Below, in pieces: positions 19,783-29,975 of a DNA stretch of 64,000 nucleotides. Location: assembly GCA_029256085.1 (NCBI GenBank), contig JAQSYP010000005.1, forward strand, positions 1 to 64,000, written 5' to 3'. A program made the position numbers and the translations under genes. The DNA comes from Caryophanales bacterium (GTDB taxonomy: Bacteria > Bacillota > Bacilli > CAJFEE01). The notes below the pieces were generated by a model that was not told the origin of the DNA, searched no databases, and saw only the letters and a program-made list of their open reading frames with translations. The first letter of the stretch is position 1, and every line of letters begins with the position of its first letter.

Positions 19783-19800
19783 TCCCTTTCTTTCAAGGGA
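19783..19800 (-). promoter_or_regulatory. SD-sequestering hairpin of ABC-F gene
   Basis: minus strand tccctt-gaaaga-aaggga; aaggga is the SD 8 nt before ATG. Confidence 0.55.
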
Positions 19801-19830
19801 GGATCTATATAGTTATTAAATTTGTTAAAT

Positions 19831-19994
19831 AAAAAAATCCTCCCATTTAAAATGGAAGGATTAGTCGCACCTAATTGTAAAATAACTCAAATAAGCTATT
19901 ACATTTGATTGCTTAGCTAGAATTGAAAATGGGCAGACTAATCCTATTTTTGTGTAATTTGAAATATCAAATTTCCGCATAAAAATAAGATTAG
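19831..19994 (-). promoter_or_regulatory. Transcription attenuator (terminator plus mutually exclusive antiterminator stems) in ABC-F leader
   Basis: minus: terminator atccttccatt-tta-aatgggaggat+T7; antiterminator aggattagtc (19936-19945) pairs 10/10 with gactaatcct (19857-19866); upstream stem ctaatcttatttttatg/cacaaaaataggattag. Confidence 0.75.
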
Positions 19995-20198
19995 TTAATC
20001 ATTATCCACCCATCACTCCTTAATATTGTTAAAATTAGTATAACACTAACTTGTAAGTAATCAAAGTACCCCAACTATCATATGCTTCATAATTACAGAT
20101 GTTAATATTCTGTATTTAATTGGTTAATGAGATAAAACATTAAAAAACAGTTATAATGAATGATATTGATAATAAAAGCTGCAAGGATGGAATCTAAC

Positions 20199-21791
20199 AT
20201 GTTAAGAATTAGTAATATAAAACTTCGTGCTGATTTTGAACCAAGTAAAGAAAACGAACTACTTTCTCAAAAAATCCAGAAGATTTTAAAGGTTAAACAA
20301 GACAAGATTTCCTCATTTAAAATATCTAAGAAATCTATAGATGCTAGGGAAAAAAATAACGTTCAATTAGTATACTCGGTCGACATTGAAATCGAAAACG
20401 AGACAAAGTATTTAGGAATGAAGGATGTTTCTTCCGTTAAACCATTAGAATATTCGATTAAGAATGTCCGAAAAAAAACACATCGCCCAGTAGTAGTAGG
20501 AAGTGGACCTGCTGGACTTTTCTGTGCACTGATTTTAGCTGAACAGGGCTTTAATCCAATTGTTGTCGAGCAAGGGATGGACGCTGACCGAAGAAAACTG
20601 GCTGTCGATAAGTTTTGGAAATATGGAATACTCGATACGAACAGTAATGTTCAATTTGGTGAAGGTGGAGCAGGAACTTTTTCAGATGGTAAATTAACTA
20701 CTGGAATAAAAAATGCTAGAATTCCTAAAGTTTTTAAGGAGTTAGTAGAAGCGGGTGCTCAAAAGGAAACTGCGTATCTAGCAAAGCCTCATATTGGTAC
20801 TGATATTTTAATAACGGTTGTGAAAAATATCCGTAAAAAAATTGAACGACTCGGTGGAGAAGTTCGTTTCGAAACGAAGATGAAGGAAGTTATTATTGAG
20901 AATGGTGAAGTTAGAGGCGTGGTGCTAGAAAATTATGGGGCATCAAATGTCATCGAAACTGATTCAGTTGTACTAGCAATTGGACATAGTGCTAGAGAAA
21001 CTTTTTACATGTTAAAAGACATTGGTGTTGAAATGATACCGAAACCTTTTGCAGTTGGAGTTCGTATTGAGCATCACCAGAAAGACATTGATAAGCAGCA
21101 ATTTGGTTGCTTTGCAGACAGCCCATTACTTGGTGCCTCTGATTACAAGTTGAACGCACATCTTCAGAATGGACGAGGTGTATACACGTTCTGTATGTGT
21201 CCAGGAGGTCACGTCGTTGCAGCAGCATCTGAAGAAAATTCTTTAGTTACAAATGGCATGAGCTACAGTACTAGAAGTGGTGAGAATGCTAACAGTGCCT
21301 TACTAGTTTCTATTACACCAAATGACTTTAAAGGTGATGTATTGGCGGCTGTAGAGTTCCAAAGAAAACTTGAGCGTAAAGCATTTGAACTTGGTGGAAG
21401 AAATTATTTTGCCCCAGTGCAGTTAGTGGGCGATTTTCTAGTCGATAAAGCGAGTAAACAGCTTGGAGATATAAAACCAACCTATACACCAGGTGTTACA
21501 CCAACTGACTTAAGAGAGTGTCTTGATGACTTTATCGTTGAGAGTTTAAAAGATGGGTTGCACGCAATGGATAGAAGACTCCCTGGCTTTATAAAGCATG
21601 ACGCGGTTTTATCTGCTGTTGAAACTAGAAGTTCTTCACCAGTTACAATCAAACGGAATCCAACTACATTTGAATCAAACATTAAAGGGCTATATCCTTG
21701 CGGTGAAGGTGCAGGTTATGCTGGAGGTATCACATCAAGTGCAGTAGACGGCATCAAATGCGCTGAGGCGTTGATTATGATTGAAGTTTAA
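20199..21791 (+). CDS. NAD(P)/FAD-dependent oxidoreductase (uncharacterised FAD-dependent dehydrogenase)
   Basis: PVVVGSGPAGLFCALILAEQGFNPIVVEQG; VQFGEGGAGTFSDGKL; YPCGEGAGYAGGITSSAVDGIKCAEAL. Confidence 0.9.
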   Translation: MLRISNIKLRADFEPSKENELLSQKIQKILKVKQDKISSFKISKKSIDAREKNNVQLVYSVDIEIENETKYLGMKDVSSVKPLEYSIKNVRKKTHRPVVVGSGPAGLFCALILAEQGFNPIVVEQGMDADRRKLAVDKFWKYGILDTNSNVQFGEGGAGTFSDGKLTTGIKNARIPKVFKELVEAGAQKETAYLAKPHIGTDILITVVKNIRKKIERLGGEVRFETKMKEVIIENGEVRGVVLENYGASNVIETDSVVLAIGHSARETFYMLKDIGVEMIPKPFAVGVRIEHHQKDIDKQQFGCFADSPLLGASDYKLNAHLQNGRGVYTFCMCPGGHVVAAASEENSLVTNGMSYSTRSGENANSALLVSITPNDFKGDVLAAVEFQRKLERKAFELGGRNYFAPVQLVGDFLVDKASKQLGDIKPTYTPGVTPTDLRECLDDFIVESLKDGLHAMDRRLPGFIKHDAVLSAVETRSSSPVTIKRNPTTFESNIKGLYPCGEGAGYAGGITSSAVDGIKCAEALIMIEV

Positions 21792-22047
21792 TTTAATTAT
21801 TGTTCCCTTAGGCTGGATGGCTAGGGGATTTTTTATATACTAATAAGTTACCTTTATACCGGTATCGGAATAATATCAAATTTAGTAATCGATTTAGAAA
21901 TTCATTTAAATTTTCAATAAAAATTTATTGAAAAACAATAAATAGGGTGTTAAGATTGGAATATACTAATGAGTGTTTATTTTTTAAGCACTTAATAACT
22001 AGCGGGTTTCTCAAAATTAAAAACTTAAATTATAAGAGGACTGTATA

Positions 22048-22566
22048 ATGGAACTATGGGATATATACGATATTAACCGAATTAATACAGGCAAAACATT
22101 AGAACGTGGGAGTAAATTTGAACCAGGTTCATACCACTTAGTTGTACATATATGTATTTTTAACTCAAAAGGTGAAATGTTGATTCAGCAAAGGCAGCCG
22201 TTTAAGGAAGATTGGCCAAACAAGTGGGATATAACTGTTGGCGGAAGTGCTGTTTCAGGTGAAACTAGTCAAATGGCCGCAGAAAGAGAACTGTTTGAGG
22301 AAATTGGATACAAAGCAGATTTGAAAAACGTAAGACCACATTTTTCAATAAATTTTAAGGTTGGTTTCGATGACTTTTATCTAATAGTAGACGATCTAGA
22401 TATCTCAAACCTACATTTGCAATACGATGAGGTACAACAAGTAAAATGGGCATCAAAGGATGATATTTTAAGATTGTTGAGTACTGATGAATTCATTCCG
22501 TATTACAAAAGTCTAATTGAAATGTGTTTTGAAATGATACAAGGTTATGGAGCACATAAGTTTTAA
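22048..22566 (+). CDS. NUDIX hydrolase
   Basis: GGSAVSGETSQMAAERELFEEIGYKA Nudix box. Confidence 0.92.
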   Translation: MELWDIYDINRINTGKTLERGSKFEPGSYHLVVHICIFNSKGEMLIQQRQPFKEDWPNKWDITVGGSAVSGETSQMAAERELFEEIGYKADLKNVRPHFSINFKVGFDDFYLIVDDLDISNLHLQYDEVQQVKWASKDDILRLLSTDEFIPYYKSLIEMCFEMIQGYGAHKF

Positions 22567-22602
22567 AAGCAACTCTCATTCTGTTGAGAGTTGCTTTCTA
22601 TT
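22566..22602 (+). terminator. Intrinsic terminator
   Basis: aaagcaactctcattctgttgagagttgctttcta. Confidence 0.65.
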
Positions 22603-22868
22603 TGTCGAATTGTTGATTATTGACAAGTTTTTTAGATTATGAAAATATTAAATAGTATACCTCAAATTTTATTCATATCTTAAATTAAATGCATGTAATA
22701 CCTCCGCATTTATTAAATTCTTAACTATTAATTTTATAACCTATCTAACTACCATCTATTTCTCAAACCCTTACAAAATGCAACGTAATACCCTTTAAAA
22801 GGAGTGATAAAGCCTAGCAATTTTTATTTTTATCTTCTAAATTTTTATTTTTCAGGAGGAAAAAATTA

Positions 22869-23198
22869 ATGGGTCACGATATTTATGGTATTAACAAAGC
22901 GGGAGAAGAAATTGCCTACGCACGATTTAATATGTGGAATAGCAATGCTTCAATACTTTATAATTTGCTAGATTCGATAAAATTCCATGCCGGAGTTAGT
23001 GGATCGGGTGAAGAATCAACCTACACTACTCAGCAAATTGAAAAAGCTTTAATTGACTACTTTGAAATATATGGAAGAGGATCAGCTAATTCAAAAAACA
23101 GCTTCGATGATTACGATTTAACGCAAATTCATGATTTCATTAAAAACTGTTTATTAACTTCACAGAAAGAAGGCAGTGTGAGAGTGTATTTTGGTTAA
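22869..23198 (+). CDS. Hypothetical protein
   Basis: 109 aa ORF with aggagg SD. Confidence 0.65.
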   Translation: MGHDIYGINKAGEEIAYARFNMWNSNASILYNLLDSIKFHAGVSGSGEESTYTTQQIEKALIDYFEIYGRGSANSKNSFDDYDLTQIHDFIKNCLLTSQKEGSVRVYFG

Positions 23199-23225
23199 TA
23201 ATTTATAAGTTTACACATTTATTCT

Positions 23226-23270
23226 AAAAGTTTGAGAAACTAGTAATGTTTCTCGAACTTTTATTTTTTT
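23226..23270 (+). terminator. Intrinsic terminator
   Basis: aaaagtttgagaaac-tagtaat-gtttctcgaacttttattttttt. Confidence 0.65.
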
Positions 23271-23274
23271 TATT

Positions 23275-23476
23275 GCACCGCTTTTGTTAAAATTTGCACC
23301 GTTAATCAGATTTATTGCACCGCCTTGTCGAAAACCGACTATGCAAGTTAGAAAATATTTTTCGACAAGAGCGTACGAAAAATATAGTTTTCGGTACGAT
23401 AACTTATAAAATGCGTACGAAAAATTGAAATTTCAGTACGGATTTCAATATGATTCGTACGAAAAAGTCGTTACGG
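23275..23476. repeat. Intergenic phased word array, 21 bp period (gcaccg x3, then gtacg x5)
   Basis: gcaccg at 23275, 23296, 23317; gtacg at 23373, 23394, 23415, 23436, 23457; every step within each set is 21 bp. Confidence 0.85.
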
Positions 23477-23681
23477 AGATAAAATTGACCACCTTAAGAA
23501 AATCTTAAGATTTATATAGAGGGTTTAATAAGATTTAATTGCTATTATCTACTTAGGACTTGCCCCGTTAGTTAAAAGAGTTAACAATAAAAAATATATA
23601 AAACTAGATAAAATTTTATTGTTAATCAATAAATAACGTGCTAAAATCAAATTGAAAATATATGTGAGAGGTGCTTTTAAT

Positions 23682-24164
23682 ATGAAACAAGGCTCTACAC
23701 TCTTTTTGAAATTAGCTCTAATTCTTATGGGGTTTCCTGCACTTGCTTTATCCGTATTTATCTTGCCTGAGTTTGCTAATTTTGCAGTGGAATTGTATCC
23801 AGATCATTTTTATCTGAAATACCTAATTTATATCAATTTGTATGCAACGTTGATACCTTATTATTTTGCTCTGTACCAAGCTTTTAAACTTTTAGGTTTT
23901 ATTGACAGGAACGAAGCTTTCTCTGAGCTATCAGTTAGGGCTTTAAAGAAAATTAAGTATTGTGCAATTGCGTACAGTAGCTTGTATGTAATGAGTTTAC
24001 CGTTTTTCTATCTCATTGCTGAAAAGGATGATGCACCAGGGCTCATACTTATCGGAATGGCCTTCATTTTTGCTTCAATGGTTGTTTCAGTTTTCGCTGC
24101 TGTTCTTCAAAAGCTTCTAAAAGACGCGATTGATATAAAATCTGAAAACGATTTAACGGTCTGA
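23682..24164 (+). CDS. DUF2975 membrane protein
   Basis: 4 TM segments; directly upstream of a YozG-like XRE regulator. Confidence 0.75.
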   Translation: MKQGSTLFLKLALILMGFPALALSVFILPEFANFAVELYPDHFYLKYLIYINLYATLIPYYFALYQAFKLLGFIDRNEAFSELSVRALKKIKYCAIAYSSLYVMSLPFFYLIAEKDDAPGLILIGMAFIFASMVVSVFAAVLQKLLKDAIDIKSENDLTV

Positions 24165-24174
24165 GGTGAAGAAT

Positions 24175-24378
24175 ATGGCGATTATAATTAATATTGACGT
24201 GATGCTAGCGAAGAGAAAAATGAGCGTTACTGAACTTTCAGAGCGTGTTGGAATAACAATGGCCAATCTTTCTATATTAAAAAATGGAAAGGCAAAGGCT
24301 ATTAGGTTATCAACTTTAGATTCGATATGTGAGGCTTTAGAATGTCAGCCAGGAGATATTTTAGAATATAAAAAGTAA
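24175..24378 (+). CDS. XRE/YozG-type HTH regulator
   Basis: MAIIINIDVMLAKRKMSVTELSERVGITMANLSILKNGKAKAIRLSTLDSICEALECQPGDILEY. Confidence 0.9.
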   Translation: MAIIINIDVMLAKRKMSVTELSERVGITMANLSILKNGKAKAIRLSTLDSICEALECQPGDILEYKK

Positions 24379-24415
24379 TAACGAACATCTAAATCTATTA
24401 TAAAAGGAGATATAT

Positions 24416-25348
24416 ATGAGTAGCGAACCTATAATTAGTTTGGTTAATGTGACTAAAAAGATTGGCAAAGCCACTATCATCGACGACCTAACGTTTGACG
24501 TACCACAAGGGGAGATTTTCGGTTTCCTTGGTCCAAATGGAGCTGGGAAAACTACAACAATTCGCATGATCGTAGGACTTATGTCTATTACAAAAGGCAA
24601 GATCCTTATTAAGGGAAAAAATATTAAGTCTGAGTTTGAACAGGCAATTCGTCACGTTGGTGCCATCGTTGAAAGTCCAGAAATGTATAAGTATTTAACC
24701 GGTTACCAAAACCTTGTTCATTACGCGCGAATGGTAGAAGGGGTATCTAAGGAACGGATTGACGAAGTTGTATCACTAGTCAAGCTAGAAAATCGTATTC
24801 ACGACAAAGTTAGTAAGTATTCACTAGGAATGCGCCAACGTCTAGGGGTGGCACAGGCACTGTTGCACCGTCCATCACTGTTGATTCTCGATGAGCCTAC
24901 AAATGGTCTTGATCCCGCAGGAATTCGAGAGTTGCGTGACTATTTACGACATTTGACTCGTACTGAGGGAATCACCGTTATTGTGTCCAGTCATCTATTA
25001 TCAGAGATGGAACTAATGTGTGATAGAGTCGCAATTTTACAACGTGGTAAGCTAATAAATGTAATGCCAATTCAGCAGTTTATTCAAGGTAATGATCAAT
25101 CTCAATCATATTTAATACAAGCTACACCACCAGAACAGGCACTATCGGTAGTAAGACAAATTGATGGGATTCAAGGTGTAAATCTTACTCAGGATGGGTT
25201 ACTTGAAGTTAATGCGGATAAAGAATTAATTCCGGATATACTCGAAGAATTGATGAAGAACCATATTCGAATCTATAGTGTTCAACTGGTTTCTCAATCT
25301 TTAGAGGATCGATTCTTGGAAATTACGGGGGTTGAACAAATTGGTTAA
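24416..25348 (+). CDS. ABC transporter ATP-binding protein (BcrA-like)
   Basis: GFLGPNGAGKTTTIRM, YSLGMRQRLGVAQALLHRPSLLILDEPTNGLDP. Confidence 0.93.
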   Translation: MSSEPIISLVNVTKKIGKATIIDDLTFDVPQGEIFGFLGPNGAGKTTTIRMIVGLMSITKGKILIKGKNIKSEFEQAIRHVGAIVESPEMYKYLTGYQNLVHYARMVEGVSKERIDEVVSLVKLENRIHDKVSKYSLGMRQRLGVAQALLHRPSLLILDEPTNGLDPAGIRELRDYLRHLTRTEGITVIVSSHLLSEMELMCDRVAILQRGKLINVMPIQQFIQGNDQSQSYLIQATPPEQALSVVRQIDGIQGVNLTQDGLLEVNADKELIPDILEELMKNHIRIYSVQLVSQSLEDRFLEITGVEQIG

Positions 25349-26288
25349 TTTACTACAAAATGAAAACATGAAAATATACAGGCGCTTGCGAACTTGGATT
25401 CTTGTCGGACTCATGGTAGCCTTTGTAATCCTTGTAAATACTATGGAATGGCACTTTGATGGAAAAAAGGCTATGGATGATGGATGGAAAGTAACAGTTA
25501 AGCAAGAAATCCAGCAGTGGAATCGTGCTTTAAAGCAACCGAATCTACCAGATGAGAATAAAAAGTACTATGAGCAGCAAATAGCAGTAAACAATTATCA
25601 TTTGGAGAAAGATATTCGTTCAACAGACGGCACAATGTGGGATGGAATTAACGGTTCTGCAGGTCTTATGATTGTTATAACGATTTTCACGATTATTATA
25701 GTTGGGGACGTTGTAGCAGGAGAATTTTCATCAGGCACTATTAAGCTGTTGCTTATAAGGCCAGCTAGCCGAGCAAAGATCCTTCTTTCTAAATACATCT
25801 CTGTTCTAATGTTCGGAATACTGTTGTTACTTGTTTTGTTTGTCGTGTCAATTGCTATAAACGGAATATTGTATGGGTTTAAATATATTGATTTACCATT
25901 AATTAAAATGAATACTGAAGGAGAAATTGTTGAAAAAAGCATGATTCTAAATCTATGGAAAACGTATATGTATAATGGTGTATCTACCGTTATTTACGTA
26001 ACAATGGCATTTATGATCTCATCAGCCTTCAGAAGTAGTTCAATGGCAATCGGATTTTCAATTGGTGCATTGTTTGCGGGTAATATTGTAATGGAGTTAC
26101 TACAACGATTTGACTGGAGTAAGTACGTATTGTTTGCTAACATCGATCTTACACAATACCTTGTTGGAAGTAGACCATTCCAAGAAGGGATGACATTTTC
26201 CTTTTCCGTCGGAGTTCTAGTTGTATATTTCCTCATTTTCAATGTGATATCTTGGCTTATTTTTACACGTAGAGACGTTGCAGCATGA
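25332..26288 (+). CDS. ABC-2 type permease
   Basis: 6 TM; VVAGEFSSGTIKLLLIRPASRAKILLSKY. Confidence 0.9.
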   Translation: MNKLVNLLQNENMKIYRRLRTWILVGLMVAFVILVNTMEWHFDGKKAMDDGWKVTVKQEIQQWNRALKQPNLPDENKKYYEQQIAVNNYHLEKDIRSTDGTMWDGINGSAGLMIVITIFTIIIVGDVVAGEFSSGTIKLLLIRPASRAKILLSKYISVLMFGILLLLVLFVVSIAINGILYGFKYIDLPLIKMNTEGEIVEKSMILNLWKTYMYNGVSTVIYVTMAFMISSAFRSSSMAIGFSIGALFAGNIVMELLQRFDWSKYVLFANIDLTQYLVGSRPFQEGMTFSFSVGVLVVYFLIFNVISWLIFTRRDVAA

Positions 26289-26292
26289 ATAA

Positions 26293-26320
26293 AAAACCCT
26301 CAATTCGTTTGAGGGTTTTT
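26293..26320. terminator. Bidirectional intrinsic terminator
   Basis: aaaaaccctcaattcgtttgagggttttt. Confidence 0.7.
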
Positions 26321-26325
26321 GACTT

Positions 26326-27012
26326 TTAATTATTTACAGATGCTTCTTCTACTACACTAATTTCTTCTTTTTTATACCTTAGGGTTTTGAGAGTTTGATC
26401 TAAAGTTTCGTGCCTAACTCTAGCGGCATTAAATTTAAGTAGTTTGAAGGTTATCTGAACACTAAATCCAATTCCGATTGCGGAGATAATTGTCCCAACA
26501 CCAACTAAACCACCGAGTCTCCATCCTACAAACACTGCAGATAACTCTATAATTCCACGACAAACACCGATTGAAAGTCCAGTTTTACGATTAAGTGCAA
26601 CCATCAAACTATCTCTTGGTCCTGCACCAAAACCTGATCCAATATAAAAATATGAACCTATTGCAATGATAAATAATCCAGCAATCATCATTAAAAGCCC
26701 AAGAAGGAAATGATTCAAAACGGGTATAATATTAGAGTAAATAATAACGTCAATAAAAATACCAATTAATATCATATTTAAAATAGTACCAAGGCCAACT
26801 TTTTCTCCAAGAAATACTGCTACAACTAAAATTACTAGACCTGTCAATATTGATGCCGTCCCTAGACTCATATCTATTGTTTTAGTTAGGCCAACATGAA
26901 ATACTTCCCACGGAGCGTACCCAATATGGGCATTTAAAGTTGATACTATTCCGACCGCACATAGGAAGAGTCCCAGATTTAACTTTAGTAATCTTTTAAA
27001 AAAATACTTCAT
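26326..27012 (-). CDS. YczE/YyaS/YitT family membrane protein
   Basis: APWEVFHVGLTKTIDMSLGTASILTGLVI; GSGFGAGPRDSLMVALNRKTGLSIGVCRGIIEL. Confidence 0.85.
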   Translation of the reverse strand: MKYFFKRLLKLNLGLFLCAVGIVSTLNAHIGYAPWEVFHVGLTKTIDMSLGTASILTGLVILVVAVFLGEKVGLGTILNMILIGIFIDVIIYSNIIPVLNHFLLGLLMMIAGLFIIAIGSYFYIGSGFGAGPRDSLMVALNRKTGLSIGVCRGIIELSAVFVGWRLGGLVGVGTIISAIGIGFSVQITFKLLKFNAARVRHETLDQTLKTLRYKKEEISVVEEASVNN

Positions 27013-27112
27013 TTTGGGATTCTCCTTTTTTTGTATACTACTATATTACACTAAATTTTTTTGATAAATATGATTATAATTAAAAATATATTTTTAATCA
27101 TGGGGTGTATGG

Positions 27113-27667
27113 ATGAAAACTTATATAGCATTACTGCGTGGTATTAATGTTGGTGGGAAAAATAAAATAAAGATGGAAGATTTGAAAGAAATGCTTGAAT
27201 CAATTGGTCCTCGTAAAGTCCAAACATATATTCAAAGTGGTAATGTCTTGTTTGAGTCAGACGAAGCAGAAGACATTATTAGGCAAACAATTGAAAAAGA
27301 AATTGAAAAAAAGTTTGGGTTTTTTATTAATGTAGTGTTAAGAAGTTCAGTAGAAATTAAGGAGACAATTCATAATTGCCCATTCTCAGATGAAGAAATC
27401 AGAAATGCAGAATCAACAAATACTGAAGGTGAAAGCCGATATGTTGCATTTTTAGACCGAACTCCAGATGACTTCGAGATTTTGCTAAAATATAAACAAG
27501 AAAATGAAGATTACAAAGTAGTAGGTAGAGATATCTATTTCTTATTTAATAACAGCATTAGAAATTCAAAATTAATTAATAACCTACATAGATTGGGAGT
27601 TCAAGCAACAGTCCGCAACTGGAAAACCGTAAATAAGATTTACGAACTATTAAAAAATTATATTTAA
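27113..27667 (+). CDS. DUF1697 domain protein
   Basis: YIALLRGINVGGKNKIKMEDLKEMLESIGPRKVQTYIQSGNVLFES. Confidence 0.92.
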   Translation: MKTYIALLRGINVGGKNKIKMEDLKEMLESIGPRKVQTYIQSGNVLFESDEAEDIIRQTIEKEIEKKFGFFINVVLRSSVEIKETIHNCPFSDEEIRNAESTNTEGESRYVAFLDRTPDDFEILLKYKQENEDYKVVGRDIYFLFNNSIRNSKLINNLHRLGVQATVRNWKTVNKIYELLKNYI

Positions 27668-27753
27668 AAATACCTCTGATGGCTGTTGAGTCAGGGGTAT
27701 TTGTTTTTTAGAAAAGGAAAAACTAAATGAAAAAGTGTAACGAAGGAGATAAA

Positions 27754-29190
27754 ATGAAATCAAGATGGAATTTTGACAATAGTTATACTGGACTGCCAGA
27801 TATTTTTTACTCAAAAACAAATCCAACCAGAGTAAGTTCACCCAAAATTATTATTTATAACGAACAATTGGCAACTGGTCTAGGACTTAGTAATATTGAT
27901 GCTGATATTTTGGCAGGAAACAAATTACCAGAAGGGGCGCAACCGATTGCCCAAGCCTATGCTGGCCATCAATTTGGACATTTTAATATGTTAGGAGATG
28001 GTCGTGCAATACTATTAGGAGAGCAAATAACCTCTCAAGGTGAGAGATTTGATATACAACTAAAAGGATCAGGAAGAACGCCATACTCTCGTGGTGGTGA
28101 CGGCCGTGCCTCTCTCGGCCCAATGCTCCGTGAATACATAATATGTGAAGCGATGCATGCGCTAGGGATTCCTACTACCCGTAGCCTAGCAGTAGTTGCA
28201 ACTGGTGAATCAGTATATCGGGAAACAGAACTTCCAGGTGCAATTCTTACACGTGTAGCTAGAAGTCATATACGAGTAGGTACATTTCAATTTGCTGCAA
28301 AGTGGGGAACTAAAAAAGATTTACAAATGTTAGCTGACTATACAATAGAGCGCCATTTTCAAGACATTCAAAATAGCGATAACCCGTATCTCTCACTTTT
28401 GGATGAAGTAGTAAAGCGTCAAGCAACCCTGATTGCAAAGTGGCAGCTCGTTGGCTTTATTCATGGGGTAATGAATACAGATAATGTAACAATAAGTGGA
28501 GAAACAATAGATTATGGACCGTGTGCGTTTATGGATACATATGATCCAGAAACTGTATTTAGTTCTATTGATATTCATGGGCGCTACGCCTATAAGAATC
28601 AACCTCAAATCGGTATGTGGAACCTGGCAAGGTTTGCTGAAACCTTATTACCACTAATTCATGATAATCAGGATGAGGCGGTGATAATTGCACAAAATGC
28701 GATAACAAAATTTGATGATCTATACAAACAAAATTGGCTAGCAGGAATGAGAGCGAAGTTAGGATTATTTGACGAAAATATTAAAGATGAAATCCTAATG
28801 AATGACCTATTAACTTTGATGCAAAAAAGTCGCTCTGACTACACGAATACATTTATTGCACTTACATTTGATAAAATCGCAGAGACAAATTTGATATATG
28901 AATCAGGTTTTAAAGAATGGTATGAACAGTGGCAATCACGGGTTAATAATCAGAAAGTATCAAAGGAAGACATACAAGAATTGATGAAGAAAAATAATCC
29001 TGCTATTATTCCAAGGAACCACCGAGTAGAGGATGCATTAAATGCCGCAGTTCAAAACGGAGACCTTAGTGTTATGGAAAGGCTTCTAAATGCACTATCA
29101 AGTCCTTATTCACATAATAGTAGTTATGCTGAATTTGCAGCGCTCCCACCACAACAAAACTGCAGTTACAGAACGTTTTGTGGAACATAA
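27754..29190 (+). CDS. selO: Protein adenylyltransferase SelO / YdiU family
   Basis: [72 protein letters not shown]-term YRTFCGT. Confidence 0.93.
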   Translation: MKSRWNFDNSYTGLPDIFYSKTNPTRVSSPKIIIYNEQLATGLGLSNIDADILAGNKLPEGAQPIAQAYAGHQFGHFNMLGDGRAILLGEQITSQGERFDIQLKGSGRTPYSRGGDGRASLGPMLREYIICEAMHALGIPTTRSLAVVATGESVYRETELPGAILTRVARSHIRVGTFQFAAKWGTKKDLQMLADYTIERHFQDIQNSDNPYLSLLDEVVKRQATLIAKWQLVGFIHGVMNTDNVTISGETIDYGPCAFMDTYDPETVFSSIDIHGRYAYKNQPQIGMWNLARFAETLLPLIHDNQDEAVIIAQNAITKFDDLYKQNWLAGMRAKLGLFDENIKDEILMNDLLTLMQKSRSDYTNTFIALTFDKIAETNLIYESGFKEWYEQWQSRVNNQKVSKEDIQELMKKNNPAIIPRNHRVEDALNAAVQNGDLSVMERLLNALSSPYSHNSSYAEFAALPPQQNCSYRTFCGT

Positions 29191-29256
29191 ATATTGATAT
29201 TGTCTCCGATTTTAATCGGGGACTTTTTTTTGCAAAAAAACTTAAAAATTTATTTG

Positions 29257-29310
29257 TTGACGAAAAAGTGTTACTTGAGTATCATAATATTAAATGTGTT
29301 ACTTAAGTAA
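29257..29310. promoter_or_regulatory. Promoter with two TTACTTRAGTA(A) operator-like sites
   Basis: TTGACG (29257) ... TATCAT (29280); ttacttgagta (29271-29281) and perfect palindrome TTACTTAAGTAA (29299-29310). Confidence 0.55.
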
Positions 29311-29348
29311 ATAATTTTACCGAAGTAATTATTTAAGGGGGTAGGAGC

Positions 29349-29975
29349 ATGTCGTCAAATACGATAGTAAAAGAAAACAAGAGAGTAAAAATATTTGAAC
29401 TAACTTGGAAAAACGCAATTATATGGTTTATTTCTTCACAGTTCGTTTATTTTACAATGCTATTAATAACGATACCTGTAGTAGAAAGTTATTCGAAAGA
29501 AATGAAAATTTTTGATCTAATGCCTACAGGTTATAGTTATGATTATGCTGTGCAACTATTAAAAGGATTGGGAGCGGACGGTAGGAACGCTTATTTGTAT
29601 TACCAAATTCCACTAGATATAATTTATCCGTTCTTAATGGGTATTACTGGGGTATTTTTTATTAAATTAATAATTAAACAACTTAATTTCCGGAGACTAT
29701 CATTTCTAATATATTTACCAATTATAGCTGCTTGCTTTGACTATTTAGAGAACTTTATGGTTATAGGAATGATCAACTTATTTCGTAACTTATCGCCCAC
29801 ACTGGTAGGTATCGCCTCCATTTTTACTACAATAAAAAGTTTATTTACCGTAATTTACTTAACGGCACTATCAGTACTTGCTATAATATCTCTATATAAT
29901 TTATTAAAAAAAAGGTTGGAAAATAATGAAGAACATGCCTCTAAGGGAAAGAAAAAAATATCAAACAATGGCTAA
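29349..29975 (+). CDS. Multi-TM membrane protein
   Basis: 208 aa, ~5 TM; overlaps downstream TetR gene. Confidence 0.7.
   Translation: MSSNTIVKENKRVKIFELTWKNAIIWFISSQFVYFTMLLITIPVVESYSKEMKIFDLMPTGYSYDYAVQLLKGLGADGRNAYLYYQIPLDIIYPFLMGITGVFFIKLIIKQLNFRRLSFLIYLPIIAACFDYLENFMVIGMINLFRNLSPTLVGIASIFTTIKSLFTVIYLTALSVLAIISLYNLLKKRLENNEEHASKGKKKISNNG

Noticed and set aside
23275-23476. CRISPR-like repeat array
   Set aside because: Repeated words are only 5-10 bp with 21 bp period, no 25-37 bp direct repeat, no cas genes.
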